NCBI GenBank assembly: GCA_016169945.1
Contig: JADLSH010000331.1
Location: 372,001 to 436,000, forward strand
Length of the DNA: 64,000 bases
Direction: 5' to 3'
DNA from: Trachythela sp. YZ-2020
Taxonomy: Eukaryota > Cnidaria > Anthozoa > Malacalcyonacea > Clavulariidae
Shown here: positions 29,501-44,500 of the stretch, piece after piece
How the letters are laid out: the number at the start of each line of letters is the position of its first letter
Numbering within the stretch: position 1 is the stretch's first letter
Position numbers and translations under genes: made by a program
The notes under the pieces: generated by a model
What the model was told of the DNA's origin: nothing
Seen by the model: only the letters and a program-made list of their open reading frames with translations
The model's database searches: none

Positions 29501-32500
29501 GAGATCTGTGGCGTTGCCTAATCAAAACATGTTGCGGAGACCCTTTGGATAATGGTCAAATATCGTAGAAACCTGCCCGCTCGTGCAGCCAATCAGATTG
29601 CAGGAAATGAAAAAATATCAAATAGATAAATAATGTCAGCTATTTTGCACGTGCTTTAAAACATGCTGCGCTGTTTCAATTTCTCCTCGCTAGCCACTCC
29701 ATGTTTAGAATAGTCAGAGCCCGGAATCGAACGGAAAGCATATCTTTACTTCGAAATTCTTGCTCATACTCAGGAAAGCTGTTCAATCTCATATCAACAA
29801 ACTGCTCACTGTCCGGAAACCAGAAAACACACCCCACTTGTGCACTATATACAGTAGTCAGCATATATGTGTCTCTATACTGTATATTACTACACTATTT
29901 CTTTAACCAATTTAGCGAAACTGAACACCACGGCCACGTCCTTGTTCAAAGTTAATTTCTGTTCAATGCGCTGTACAAATTTTCAAGTCGATTATGAGGA
30001 GCAAAGTGGACGCGCTTTTAGAATTATACCTAGCTTTCGACTTCTGCCCGCTGGGTTCAATCGTTGCGATATGCAGTTCTCTGATTATATATTATCGCTT
30101 CGGTAGCATAGCACACATTCTAAAATTCATTACACACCAAGGTGTGTACTTTTTACACAACTTTCTACGTACTTTCGGAAAACACACCTTGGTGTGTTAG
30201 AAAACACACCTTGGTGTGTAAGAGAACACATCATGGTGGGTCATAAAACACACCAAGGTGTGTTATGGAACACACTTCCTTTTAGCACACCTTTCTTTGA
30301 TGACTGTTAGGTGTGTTAAGTTGCACATCTTTTTAAGGAAAAGACATCTTGCTCTGTTCGACAACACACCTTTGACTTTTTATACAAATAAACTTTGGTG
30401 TGTTATAGAAACACACCTTGGTGTGTTACAGAACACACCTCACACGGATTTTTTAACAAAACACAGCATGGGATGAGAAAGGAAGCGCCTTTTAAAGTGG
30501 CTCCCTACATTTTCTAAAAAAAGACAGTAGATTTCGTATTTAGATCCAATTTTTTCGACAATTATTTTTGGAAAACTGACTGACTTGTATACAACAGTGA
30601 TCGAGTTAGCGAGTTGATCGTTAACAAAAGCCTTTTATAGTTATCATAGTTGGCGTATATAATGTTTTCTTTAGTTTTCTTGTTTATAGATGTCCCGCAG
30701 TCCCTGGTTAAAGCATTTTAAACCCAAACTGCTATCTTGAAACGTCATTATCACCATAGCAACGGCGATAATAGATATTTCTCGAAAAATTTCAAACCGC
30801 TTAGTTATTATTTTGATAAAAGATCTTAATATATATGTTAATAACCTTATATATACCAGAAATCCACATGTATGCTATGATATTTCTACGAAAATATTGA
30901 AATATGTCGGGCAATATATCGGTATGCTCAAGTTCGAAGGGCCTTTCAGCGGCTATCTATTTATTTAAGAGCTCTATATGTAACACAAAATCTTAAACAT
31001 TTACTGGTGATTAAAGTTTTGTCACTCTATCAAAGAATGAACGAAAAATGAATAAATTCCGCAATGCACGGTGACTGTCGACAGACTGGTGTCCAGTCTT
31101 CTTGCTACACGCGCAAAGGTTCTCGAGATAGAGTCATCACACCTCCATATTTAAATCTTTTTTATTTTTGTTCTGTTAATCGAAATCGAGCTCGAAATTT
31201 TATATTTTTGACCCAGGATAAACTGGATTTTCAGAAGCAATACATCGGCGACTACTGAATAATATTCAGGTAATATTATGTTTTATATGTAATAGAGCGA
31301 TTTTGTTAGGAAATATTTTCAATCTTCGTTCGTGAATGTTAAGCATGTTCTCCCCGCTTAAAATTTGAATTTGCCGCGAAATATATGAACTAAAACGCTG
31401 AAAATAATACAGTTCCAATTTAAAATTACTTCAGCAAATGCAACTATACAAAATTGTCAATTTTACTTGGGCTTTCAATGTTTATATTTACCAACATGTA
31501 TATAACAACTGTATATGACAGATTGGCAGGTAAATACTCAGAGCCCATCTTGTCCTAGTATATAGCTTTAATTAGCATAAATTTAATTTATCTACAGCTA
31601 CAACTTTCATATAAGATTTTAATACAATTATGTTGATACATATGCAGTGAAAATGGAGAAAAAACAAAGTATTGCCTATTCTAAAGATTGCATCCTTGTC
31701 ATCACTAACATCCTTCACATACTGTCAATCAGAGTCATGTATCTAAATTCTGCTGTATTTTGTAAGCTGAAATGTTTCATCGATACTCATATAAGTCAGA
31801 TTCACATGACCTATATATATTTTCACATGTCCGAAACCTGTCCAAGAATGTAAAATCACTGGGCCCATTGTCCAACTATTCAATACTATCACATGTAAAT
31901 ATTCGAATGCCTGGTTGATATATTTTGATTGTGAGAAGTCTATGCGCCAGTCAATGTAAATCCATGATGCTCTCGTGCAGCCGATAAGTGGATATTTGGT
32001 AGTACCAGGAATATTCTTCCCTTCAAAAGTTAATCATAGATGTTAAATTATATCATGCCTATGTTCCAAGAGTAGAGGGAACTAACACTATGCCCTACTT
32101 ACTACTTACTACACCCTGGGGACCCAGTGGCATTTGCCAAGTGTTTGCATCCCATGGGGGTGGGGAATAAATTCAAATTTGGTTCGCATGCCGAAACCCA
32201 GAGGAAAGTACCCTGGAGATTTTGATTTAGAAACTCCCAAATGTGACTTCGACGGATTGAATTTATTATGAATTTATAGGATTGGTCTAGGGCCATTCAT
32301 ATTATACATTTCCTATCTTTTGCTACAAGTCATTGTTGATGTTTTTATATTAGTGTTGATAAGCCAGTCAATAAACGAGAGCTTATACCGCTTGCAACTG
32401 GCTGTGTAACTTGATGTACGATTGATGTACGGGTGTTGTATTTAATACCTGTATCTTGTACCCAGAGGAATTTGCTAAGGTTTGACTGGGTAAAAGACCA

Positions 32501-35500
32501 ACCCCGGTGGGTCCTGGGGGTCGACCCCAGGGGGAAGCCACTGATACATACATTTCCTAAGGGCAATAATGGCTGCGGTACAACATATCTATTTCTCACT
32601 CTACACTATGTGGTATCGACTAGTACTTCCCTCCCACATTCCAATGGGGCCAGACAGAAGCAATGTTTGGATATGGATATGGAACTTATTGCCAGTGCCG
32701 GACACTTCGCGAAATATTGGGGGTGCTAACTTAGGTTGCCAACATATAACCATCATTTTATTGCTGCAAATATCAATTCTTAAAACCTTTTTCGCTTAAA
32801 TTATAGCCTATCAAGGCTTTTGTGGTTGTAAAATCATTGATACAGCTTTGTTACACAGTTAACCAGCTATCATTCAAAGACTTTGAGAAATTATTGGGGG
32901 GGGGGGAGGACTGCCCTCTTCGGCCCCCCTCAGGTGCATTATTAATGCCTGGCTCCAATTTCGTAAGGAGTGGGAAATAGGAAAAAATATATAGAAATAT
33001 ATAAAAATATATAAAAATATATAAAAATGAATAAAAAATTAACAAAGTAAACTATGACTCTTATTTTTTGGTGGGGTGTTGTAAATGAAGTGCCGATATT
33101 TATTAACCATTTGGTTTCCATGGAAACTGGTCATGTGACAAGATATAGGCGGTGATAATAGAAATTAACCTAAAGTTTTAAAACACGGCTTGCCGACCCA
33201 CTAAACATTCGTGGATATGTACAAAACTATTATCACGGAACCTTTTGCTCTTATACTGCAATGTTGTAATTAGAAACTTGAAGATTATGCCATTAGTATG
33301 AAAATATTGCTGTGAATACAACAATGTCTCGCACAACGTCAATATGATTTGCACTAAAACGATCGTTGCAGATTAAAATGTTTACAAGACTAATTGTAGG
33401 ACCAAAGTTGGCTGTATTCTAGGCAAAGTCTACGTATTAACGACCCACATTAACGTTGTCTTATGCGTCGGCAAGTCCAACATGTTTTTCGCGTGATGAA
33501 TTCGCGCACGCCATGATCATTATAGGCCCCTGCCGTGAAACAAAATATGAAATACAACTATACAATGACTAATAAACCATTTGCAAGTGCATTCAGATAA
33601 TATGCCTGGAGCAGAGACATGCATGATAAGTACAGATCAATGCGAACATGAAATGTGCAAATATTACGTACTGTTGTTCATTTATATATTGAGCAAAATG
33701 TTCGACATGAGTGCAGTCTTTATAGGATATTATATTTCCAACAACAACATTAATTGCTCCCTTAAGAGTTTAAGAGAAATATGTCACACTTAAACATCAT
33801 CACCCAACAAAAGTTTGAATCAACCATACGCTGGGTATTTATTCGTATTTCAAATGTTTTTTTCTGTGGGAAACTAAAGAGGAATCACAAATCGGTGCTG
33901 AATTATTCAGACATAAACGCGCAATAGCGAGCTTGATATATCAAAGTTCAACGGTCGCCGCATATAATATATTGAACTATAAAACGGCCAATTTTACGCA
34001 AAAACCTAATAGTTTACTCCTCCCTGCTGGTTTTTATAATCTAAACTAATCCAATAGCTCATATTTATTGAATTTCAGTTTGACTCGAACGCCAAAACAC
34101 ATTCAAATACTTAATATAACTGTCAAGATGAATTCCTCCTGGCAACAGCTAGACATGTTTAATCGCGCGCGCAACTCGCGCGGACATATCGAGTCAAGCG
34201 TGGGTAGAGCCAAGCATTAATCTGCCTGAGCCCCTAGTGTTTGCCTCTGCTTATTGCAAAATACTTAAAATTGATTATGATTTTAGATATAACTGTAATT
34301 TAATCCAATAATAGTTGACTCCTATAGACTATAGTATGCATACCAGGGTTCATTTTAATGTTTTTGTGTCTCTGAGATTAATTTATTACCTTTTGAAATG
34401 CGCTTGCAAAATTAAAATACATCTCATATTTTTAGATTATCTCTTAATATTACAGAATTCTATAATGTTCCTGCACAAATTGAAAAGGTAATAAATTTTG
34501 TACATATGTTAATGATGCCTGACCGTTATGAATGTTGTGTGGTTAACCAGTAAGGATGTGCCCTAATTACCCATACGTTAGTTCACTATGTTTAACACCA
34601 CATGATTGTACTCGTCACAGACCGCTGGATGTTGGTGGGTTAACCGAACTGTTTGCCCATGTCTTTTTTTACCCATTAAGACAATTTTCTCATTTCACCC
34701 TAGTGGCCCTACATTCCAATTTCCTCTATCTAAATGCCAGACGATTTTACTTGTTAAGGGGAGAGTGTTGGATTGCATGGCGTAAATAGATATAATTATG
34801 AGACCTGTCTATTGGCATTCAATATATACTCTATTATATATGTTATATATATCAAGCTGTCAGGTTGTCCTAATATATATGTTTACTTCTCTTGAGACAG
34901 ATATTGTATATTTGGAGTTGGCGAAACAATGCATTTTTCTGTATGGTTCACCTTGTCCTCAGGAGATAAAGATTAGAATAATGATGTTCAGAATAATGAT
35001 ACAATAATTGAATGAACTGCAGCAAGTTATGTGTGTTTGATATTGGCCAATGTGACAATGTAAAAGGTATTCAGATCATGAAAAACTTAGGATTGCAGTA
35101 TTTTTACAATCACGTGTCTACAAACTATGAGACGATTAGTATTAGAGTATTCTAACTCTAATAACTTCTCAGTTATGGTTAACCTATTAAACCGCAATGT
35201 GCCTTAATTTGCTATTATACTCTTTCTAATATCCGGCAGTTTTTCAATCAAAATGCAGCGACCTCTTCTAAACCAGGCTGTTTTACTAACTTGGTTGTCC
35301 ACAACAACGTAGATTATATTCTCTGTCTCAGTGACGAAGCTAGAAATAGCAACTGGTTGTACTATGCAAAAGTTGATTCTTTAGTGATTGAAACCTTCAG
35401 AAATGCATTGCCTTTAGCTTATTTTAATGCATGCTTATTTGAATAACAAGAGCAGTTTCCATGGCTTGTTTTGCCAATGCTCTTTCTAACTCCAGACAAT

Positions 35501-38500
35501 TTGAGTAATCAAAGAGAGAGTAGGAGACTGCCTAGACATTATGTGCAGGTAATTCCATAAGCTATCTCTCTTGGATGAGAAAAAGCTCTGGTCGCAATAG
35601 GGATTTACAAAAATAACAATTAGAATTTTTGTATTTTTATGCGGTGCGAAGATTTGATACAGTATGTAGTTAACTAATTCAAGGTTATGGCGGTTGACTA
35701 TTGTGTAAAACTACCTGAAAAATACAATAAGAAGTTCGACGTTTCGAGCGAAGCCCTTTTGTCTGGAAATTTTACACAACGGTCAACCGCCGTATTTGCT
35801 ATACTCTACCCACACTGGCACCGCACGATCGAGATAATTCATGGTTAACCGATGAATGTCCAATTCATTTTAAAATAGTGTATTAATTTTTATTCTCCTA
35901 TAGCGGCCAGATGTTTTGCTTAATCCAAGAGAGCTAGCTTGTAGCACAGGGATGGATCCAGCATGATTTGATAGGGGGGGTGGGTGCTAAGCAGGGCGTG
36001 GTCGGTGACCGAGGAAGGGTGAATTACCACTAAGGACCCCTTACAGGGTCAAGGTTCTGATCTTGTTGGGAAATTTTTGAAAAACAAGACTGCCTAGATG
36101 GTCAAAAAGGCCTATCGATGGCCCAATATTATATTTTTGTTCGATAAATGCCCTGTCAATTCCAAAATTTGGATTTGATATGGGAATTGGCACCCCTCTT
36201 GCAACCCCTTGGCCAAGGCTAGGAGTGGTGTGCTCACCCCAGTAAATCTATCCCTGTTATAGCATTACATAATGTCCAGGGATTCTCCCAGCCTTTAGGT
36301 AGTTTTACAACAGTCAACTGTCGAGTATCAATAATCTAAAAATATATTTGCATAGCATGGCTAGTTGCTAATATCTAGCTACACCACTGAGACAAAGTAT
36401 ATAATCTTGCTTGCTTTCTGCAGGACATTTGATGTTTGGCAAGTGCTATTTAAGTGCTTATTATAGTATTATGCTTTCTTATATAATGGTAAAACTAGAT
36501 TCAAAAATCATGGTTGCCAAAATACAAAGCACTGCACAATCTGGGAATGGGTATAACATTTAAATTCTGTGTTTTTAAACCATCTTGCTATCATTGAAAC
36601 ATAGAATTAAGATGTCAACCGTTTTCGATGTGCCCTTTGTTTTGTATGTTCTTAAGCCCGATTCAATTTGCGTGTTCTAAGTTGTTTTTTAGGAAAGGTG
36701 TGTAATAGAGCACAGGGTCAATACATGTGTTGTCTAGCACAGCTTTAGATGTGTAATAAAACACACCTTGGTGTGTATCAAAACACACCTCGGCGTGGTA
36801 GAAAACACACCTTCTTCCAAAACTTACGTTTAGGTGTGGTAAAATTTGGAAAAGCCGAAAACACACCTTTAGGTGTGTTTTCTAACACACCTTATGGTGT
36901 GTTTAACATATCTTTTGGTGTGTAACTAAACACACCTCAAGGTGTGTTTAACACACCTTATGGTGTGTTTAACAGACCTTAGGTGTGTATCACCTTAGGT
37001 GTGTTACAAAACACACCTAAAGGTGTGTTAAAATTTGTACAGAAAAGGTGTGTTAATTTAACACACCTTCTTTTAGAGTGCAAGATTGCTTTCCGTTTTA
37101 GTTCACTTTTATATCATGACCTTGAACGGTATTTGACACGCTTCAAGTAAGTTATCAGTCAATACCACAAAATCTCTACTCAAATGATATGAGCTTTTAC
37201 TTAACAACTATTGGATGAGGTTTTAGTGATATCCGGAATTATCAAAGTCAATGTATGTGTTATCAAGCGATGGGGAAGGCTGAGTCTGATAGCACTTACC
37301 GAGACCTTCATACTTGTTTTATTATGCATTGAATCGTTATTAAACTCGTTCGATAAACAGCGATCTAAATTCTGTCGCACGAAGCAATGTTTAGTTCTAA
37401 AATATTGGGTAAAATTAAAATTAAAACAAGAACGACAAAATTTTAGAAATCTTATTTAGTTACTATAGTTCTGATAAATGTTTTCAACAAGTGTATTGTT
37501 TACTCAAAAACGTTAAAAAAGACATCGTATCTTCTTGTTATTCTTTTTTTTTTATTCTTGTATGTAAAGCTGCCATTCAACTTACCGCAACCTAAAGATA
37601 ACTCAGTTATCCTCTAGCAGATAATCCAGTTATCGGTAAGTTGCGTAATAGCCATATTTAACGGCAAGAAATTTGCCAATCAGAAGACACGCAGTGAACA
37701 AAATGTACAATAAAATCTGTTAATAGCTACAGAGCGAATAAAATTGCAGAATAAATCTGCTATCAGTCGTTGTCCATATTATAAAAACGGATAGCATTGG
37801 GTAATGACATATTTGGTAAAAAACAATTGTAAGATTAAAACAAGAGCAACGAAATGTTAGAAATCTTATTTACGTACTATAGTTCCGATAAAAGTTTCAA
37901 AGGAATGTATTTTAATGCGAAAACTTTCAAAAAGGCATCGTTTGTTGGTGTTGTTTTTTCTTGTTTTTTTTTCTTGTATCCATGTAAAGCTGCCATTCAA
38001 CCTACCGCTGGCTCTACCTACATGTAACTCAGTTTTCTGCTAGTAGATAACTCCGTTATCTGTAGGTTGCGTGATAGCCATATTTAACCGCAATAAGTTA
38101 GCCGACCAGAAGGCACGTACCGATAGACACTGTTACTAGCTGCAGAGCGAATAAGATTGAAGAATATACCTATAATATCAGTTGTCCATATATCAACGGA
38201 CAGCATTCATTGTGTACTCAACGAAGAAGTAGTTATGCCTAATAGTTAACATAGCAATTTTTTATAAATAGAGTCGGCTAGCTTTAAGTTAGTTTATTTC
38301 CTTACCTGCAATAAAGCACATCCTGAACCAGATGCATTTATTCCCAGAGTATTTGGCAGAAGGTTACTTGGAATTTCTGCACGTTGTAATACCAACTTGT
38401 TTCTCCCAGTAATGGTGAAATCCTGAGCGAAAACATCCTTAATATTCACAGATACAGTCAAGTTGATCAACGCATCCTTTGCATAAAATTTCTGGGCAAC

Positions 38501-41500
38501 TTCGGAAAGAGCTTGTAGCGCAACACAGGTGTCCTAAGATGAAGGCATAACGAGAAACACGAATATTAGTACATTATTTCTCAGTTGTTTAAGGTTAAAA
38601 ATAACAAAATTTAATGTTGAAAGAATGAGAGTGCAGTTCCCACTCTGATATATATTGGAGATTAAGATCTTTGATTTCCGAATAACTTTGCCTTTGGCAC
38701 TTTCCTGGCATGAACCTATAGTGACAACATTTCTTATTTGTCTGAGCTCACCTTGCAAATATAAAGCATCCAAAATCATTAAACTCAAAAGCAGTTATAA
38801 AGGTTGAAGAAAAGTTTGAGGTAGAACATAGGAATATAGTGTTGTTCAGGATAAATAGTTTAGAAAACCAATTTCATAATTGCATGCTATAAAGATACAC
38901 GGTCTATGGTAATACGTGTTGCAGATGAGCATATCATCTCTAGAAGTAGCTGATATCTCGAACGCCAGAGTTGGTAGTATTCAACATTAGGCCGCCTTAG
39001 TTGGTTGTGCAGGACCTCCCCCAAGGAATTCAAATGTCCAAGCAAAATGTTTCAGCAGGTTATTATAGGCAAATAAAGTAAGAAAGATAGTAATTTCTTA
39101 TCAATAGAAACCTGATAATGTGATCGGAAGTTGATCCACTCATTACTATATTTTACTAATAACTAACTTGTGTTGAAGAAAATCCTCCATAATCATTACG
39201 TTGCTTTGATAGCCATTTCACAATCATGGTTACATCCTTAAGAAGTTCCTTGTGCTTGAGATAAGACATTAAAGCGTAGCCAGTCATTTCTACATCAGCA
39301 GCAGGTGGTTTGTAATAATAGTAGTCTGTTGATTCTGTGGTCGCTTCTGATTTTTTACTTCTGGCTGACCAGTAAAGTTGGCCGTCTAAAAATAAATAAC
39401 GTTTTATAAGTTCTGTTCATTCGCCAAAATCAAATTTTCAAATTTAATGTGATTTAGTCTTAATATTCAGTTTTGTTTAACTTATTCAATTTGCAGGGCA
39501 AATAAATTTCCCTACGTTATTCTACTATACCCTTAGCAAAGAAGTCCACCTAAAATGCTCCCTCGTATTTCTCTTTGGGCAAATGCCATATCTGTTCAAA
39601 CACCTCTTTTTTTAATGAAGCGCTGTACAAGCTAAATATATAATTGTAAATATAATTGTAAATTATTCCTCTTGAATTTTCAATTACATACATGTATTAG
39701 TCTGTCACTTGTTTATAAAGTTATTTTCTAGAATCAAAATATAAATAAAACATACGAACCATGGCAGACACTAGTTTCGCTAGAGCGATATATCTGGCTA
39801 AGCGGCCTGCTGAAGTATCAATATTTTATTTGAAGATACGTGAAATAAAACAGGAACAATGCGTCCTGAAGACGAAATATGATACTGGGATTCCTTGAAA
39901 AAAATTAATTGTAATGAAAAATATTTGCGAATTATAGTAGGCCGACACCGGAACCAAAAATCGCATTAAGTCGCCTTAAGTCACCTTAAGTCGCTGGTGT
40001 TGCGGTAGTCGCAAAACATCTCTGATATAATGATTAAGCTTTCTGCGCGTACTAAACAACAAAAGTCAAAGAATCCCTCTTTTATGACAAAAAAATTGTC
40101 CAGTAGTAGAAACAGTGATATATACAGAAGGGTACTGTTATGCATCTCAAGAGGCCCCACCTCACCCCCAACGCCCTTCCCCCAAAGTAATATATCCTCT
40201 GAAATAAGAGAATGTAGTAAAAATAACCACATGGAGAGCAGTTTAACATACGAATTTAGTTTCCCCTGCTGCTATCCTCTCTATGTTTATTTACATAAAT
40301 TGTTGTAAATTAATTATAGGGAAAGACTTAATAAATCATAAAATCATGTGAGACCCACATACAGTATTTCGAGCGATGCGTTTTTGAGTTATTGTCTGCT
40401 TCTTTTATCGCCGCCATATACAAAGATTCCAATGCTTTTCTCACTCGAGGAAAACAATACGCCATTCTAACTCGCAAGCAATGCAGCTGCTAATGACGTA
40501 CTGTCCTTAATTACTTTACTAATAGATTTAGAGACTCGCCCATAGTTATTTTACCATATGAGTAATCTTCCATGTATATAAATAATTGTAGTTAGTTGTT
40601 TTCCAATCATTGTATACCCGTTGAATGACGCGGATGGGTGGTCGAAAGCTCGTGAGAAATATATATTCTGGTCAGAGAACGTGTTTCCGCGAAATTAATG
40701 TCTTTTCCTGGCCGTGTTTCCTCCATATTTTTACGAATGCTAAAATGTTGTTATCTACAAATTTGCATAACATTATAGTTATGAATTGCATTCCCAACAC
40801 AGACTAGGAGCTAGAATAAAACTATAAGACTAAAGGTAAATCCTCAACTCTCAAAGTTGTACAATTTATCAATTAGTATTAACTTCTCTTCCAATAATAT
40901 GTTGGAAGATCACTTCTTAGCAAGCCAGATTTCCATTTACTCATTGTGATGTAGTCTGCGACTATCACGGCAAACTTTATCGACCAGTTTGCTCCTTATA
41001 ATCTGTCCATCAGTCAATTGGACTATTCATTATTTGGGGGAACGCCCCTCTATCTTTGTTCCATTAAGAGAGAGGTATGGATGAGCTCGACGTACAGACT
41101 TTAGAAAGCTGAGATAAGCCAGGAAACGTAATATGATTACATGCAAGGTTAATCGTGAAAGGTTTCAGGGATCGATCCAGCATGAAGAGTGGATCCAGCT
41201 AGGGTGGTTGGCATGTATATCGTGACTGTCAGCACGACTACCGACTGAGAAGGGTTCATCGTCACTGAGTGCCCCTGGCAGGGTGAAGGGGCAGAGCTTG
41301 GATTTTTGAAATATATCTTTGCCTAGATGATGAAATATTCAAATTGATACGAAAATTGGCACCTCTCCTACGCCCCCTTTGCCAAGGCGTGCACAACCCC
41401 TGCAATCTGTTTGATCAACAAAAGCAACTATAGAAATAGAAAGCTATTGGGGGCTATGACGTTTCATGGACCTACCAGGCTTATGACGTTTCATGGAGAA

Positions 41501-44500
41501 ATTCAGCCCGGTTGTCCAGGTACCTTGATTGAATCATGTCAGATCGGAACCAAACAGGCTAGCTGGTTTTCGTAATTCAAGAAATTTATATGATGCTGGG
41601 CACCTCAGTTTACCCGGCTCATATAAACACACACTAAAGATCAATTTAAGATCAATTTACAAATGGTACATCAATTTATAAGTACAATTTCTATATTGCT
41701 GGTTAATTAACGAAAGGAGAGGGGCTGTTCCACTTTTATATTCCTCCTCTAAACACTCCGGACCACATTCGCTCCGCCCTGAGCACACATTAGTCACACT
41801 ACTACCGCTTACAGCTACTGCGGCTCCAACATAAACTGTATTTACAATCAACAGTTATAACTGCACCAAGATTAGCAACAACACCGTCTTAGCGTAGATA
41901 CATGTACGCTTAGCGTGCCTATTTTTTATAGGTGTCATAGTTGAAGCTAAATAAGTAGATATGTAATCAGTGTCAATTCCCTGCAGGTGGTGGAGATATT
42001 TGAGTTTCTAGTGGGGTTTCCAGTTGATATACCCAAGGTAGTCTAGACCACGGCTAGACCCAGCCACATGCCTATGGCAGGTTGAATAACGCCAGCTCCC
42101 TCAGCCTCATATACCGAGCAAGGCCAACCTAGGAAGAATGGACTAGAAATGCAATGAGTCGTCACTCCTTGAGGCCTGTTTCATTCCCAATGCATGAGGT
42201 ATTAACTTCCAATTCCTTGCATGGTCTTTAGTACTAGGATGCAAGTAACATTAAATTCTCTCAGAAAGTTCGAATCTTGTTATGAATTCTAGGATGGAGT
42301 GACTGTCAGAAAGTCATTATAAGCATCCATATTGTTTCCTTTGAATGTTGTTATTGTGTAGTGATTAAGATATAATTATTTTAATGTACAGTAAGACTAT
42401 TGTGTTGGACTTAGATAGTCACTTATGCTTCTATTGTTATTGAAATATATTATATTAATAATGTAGGTATTTTGCATTGCACCTGGGTATTTTGCCTGCT
42501 CTACCTGCATCTCTCACCTGTTTTACATTACCCAATGCCCTATGTCACCTGGGAAGTGTGGAGGTGGGGGTTGGGAATTTTAAAAAAAGGAGAAAAATTA
42601 TCTTAAATGGTAATATCTCCTTAGATCGCCCTAATTCGCCCTAAGTTTTCTTAAGTCGCCTTAAGTCGCCTTAAGTCGAGACCAATTTTAAGTCGCCTAA
42701 AGTCGCTGTACCCGGAGTTGGCCTTATAGTTAATATTCGGATTAAAAATGCGATGGGTTGCAGCGTGAATCCATTTCTACTTGTACATGGAATTTATTCC
42801 TTTTAATTTACAGTTAAATATAACATTTTAATACTATTTTATATATTTCCTAATTCTTGGCTTAAATCCTTGTCTTACCACAATTAGACGGCTCAAATAT
42901 CAAGAAGATAGCATTGGTATACTATAATCTTACCTTTCGAACTGACTGCCTTGTTTTTCAAACGATTCATCATCATTCCAGCTTTAGGATGATCTGCCAA
43001 TACTAACATGTATGTAACTAATGATGTTGTGTAGGAATCTTGAATATTATCTAGCTTTCTCGTTATACAATCAAGAGCTTTAGAAACCATTGTTGTCTGA
43101 AATATATATAACAGAATATGTTGGATGTAATATGAAGTACGGATTTTGGTGCATTGTTAGTAAACTTTTATATATGCCGGGATCCCGATCATCGTCCCGT
43201 CGCGGCCATAGATATAGGAGACATAGATTGCTGATTCGAGGTCACGGCACGCGCCAACATGAAGAATTCAAAATGGCGGCTGAACCGGTCAAAACCTCAA
43301 GTGACCTAGTCAACGTACGTCGCTTTCAGCAACGTTCACGAAAGATACTTCTTTTAATATGTTTATTGCCCTTGTGGACGTATAAACACATCAATTTGAC
43401 AGGGAAAATATTACAAATTACCTTCGATTCATGATAATTTAAGTTCGGCGAAATCACATATTTTAGCCGCCAGCTCGTAATACACAAGTTTGTCGCCCTG
43501 AATCCACTTTATTTTGTTTAGAAATAATCCAGGAATAACTCTTTCAACTTTCTAATAGACATCATTGCTCCAAAGGGCAAAAATATTGCAAAACGTCAAT
43601 CCGTGAGCTCACTGAAACCAGCCAAATGTTTGTTATTCCAAAGAAAAACCGTCCACAACACTTCTATATTGAATACACTCCACGGTAATGTGAAATTAAT
43701 GCTGTTATTATCTAGTAAATGCTCCCATTAAAGCTTCGTTAATCGAGTCACTTGAGGCGCCATCATACAAAATGGCTGCTCAACCGGTCAAATTTTGTTT
43801 GAATTTTGGCGCATTTGTCAATATAGTGACGTATTACGAGTCAGCACTCAGCAATCTATGTCTCCTATATCTATGGTCGCGTCCGGTCTTTCATTTAAGC
43901 AGGTCCTTATATACTTTATCGGTCACATAAAAGAGAATATTTAAATTAAGTTTCACTTCACCAAACACTGAATGTTTATTCCGAGTTCCGAGTACTGTGG
44001 TTCCTTGAGTTATTGCAACATTCAGACATAACAATTTGGAAATTTGGCAAGAATAACCAACTCCCGCTTTCAATCAAAATCGAAAAGTCAGAAATGTAAA
44101 ACAAACACCAAAAATGGCTAAACAGAGTTTTTCTTGGCATCCGTACAAAATAGGCCTAATGGATTTATCATGTTTCTTTGAGATACAATGGCCACATCTG
44201 CCAGAATTCTCGCAAATCATTCTGGTATTAGCCACGCGCAACATGAATAATTATTTTTTAAGCTAGCTTCACTGTGCATAAAGTCTATTGCAAAGAGAGA
44301 TAAATCTAAGCATTACTTTCACTTAGGATTTAGCCAAAGGGGAGGGTAGGATCAAATCGAGAGAGATCTAACATAGCCTGAGGGAACAAACATCTAAAAC
44401 TACACGCTATTCCCAATGTTCCACTGAAAGCTAAGGGAATTTAGAACAGGTCAGTGAAATTACATTGAATGTTGATACTAATCATACCCTCTGTACCTTA

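Noticed and set aside
32850..33050. G-run near 32,895 as a G-quadruplex regulatory site
   Set aside because: It is a single homopolymer-like run without the four-tract pattern, and similar G-rich runs occur inside MITEs nearby.
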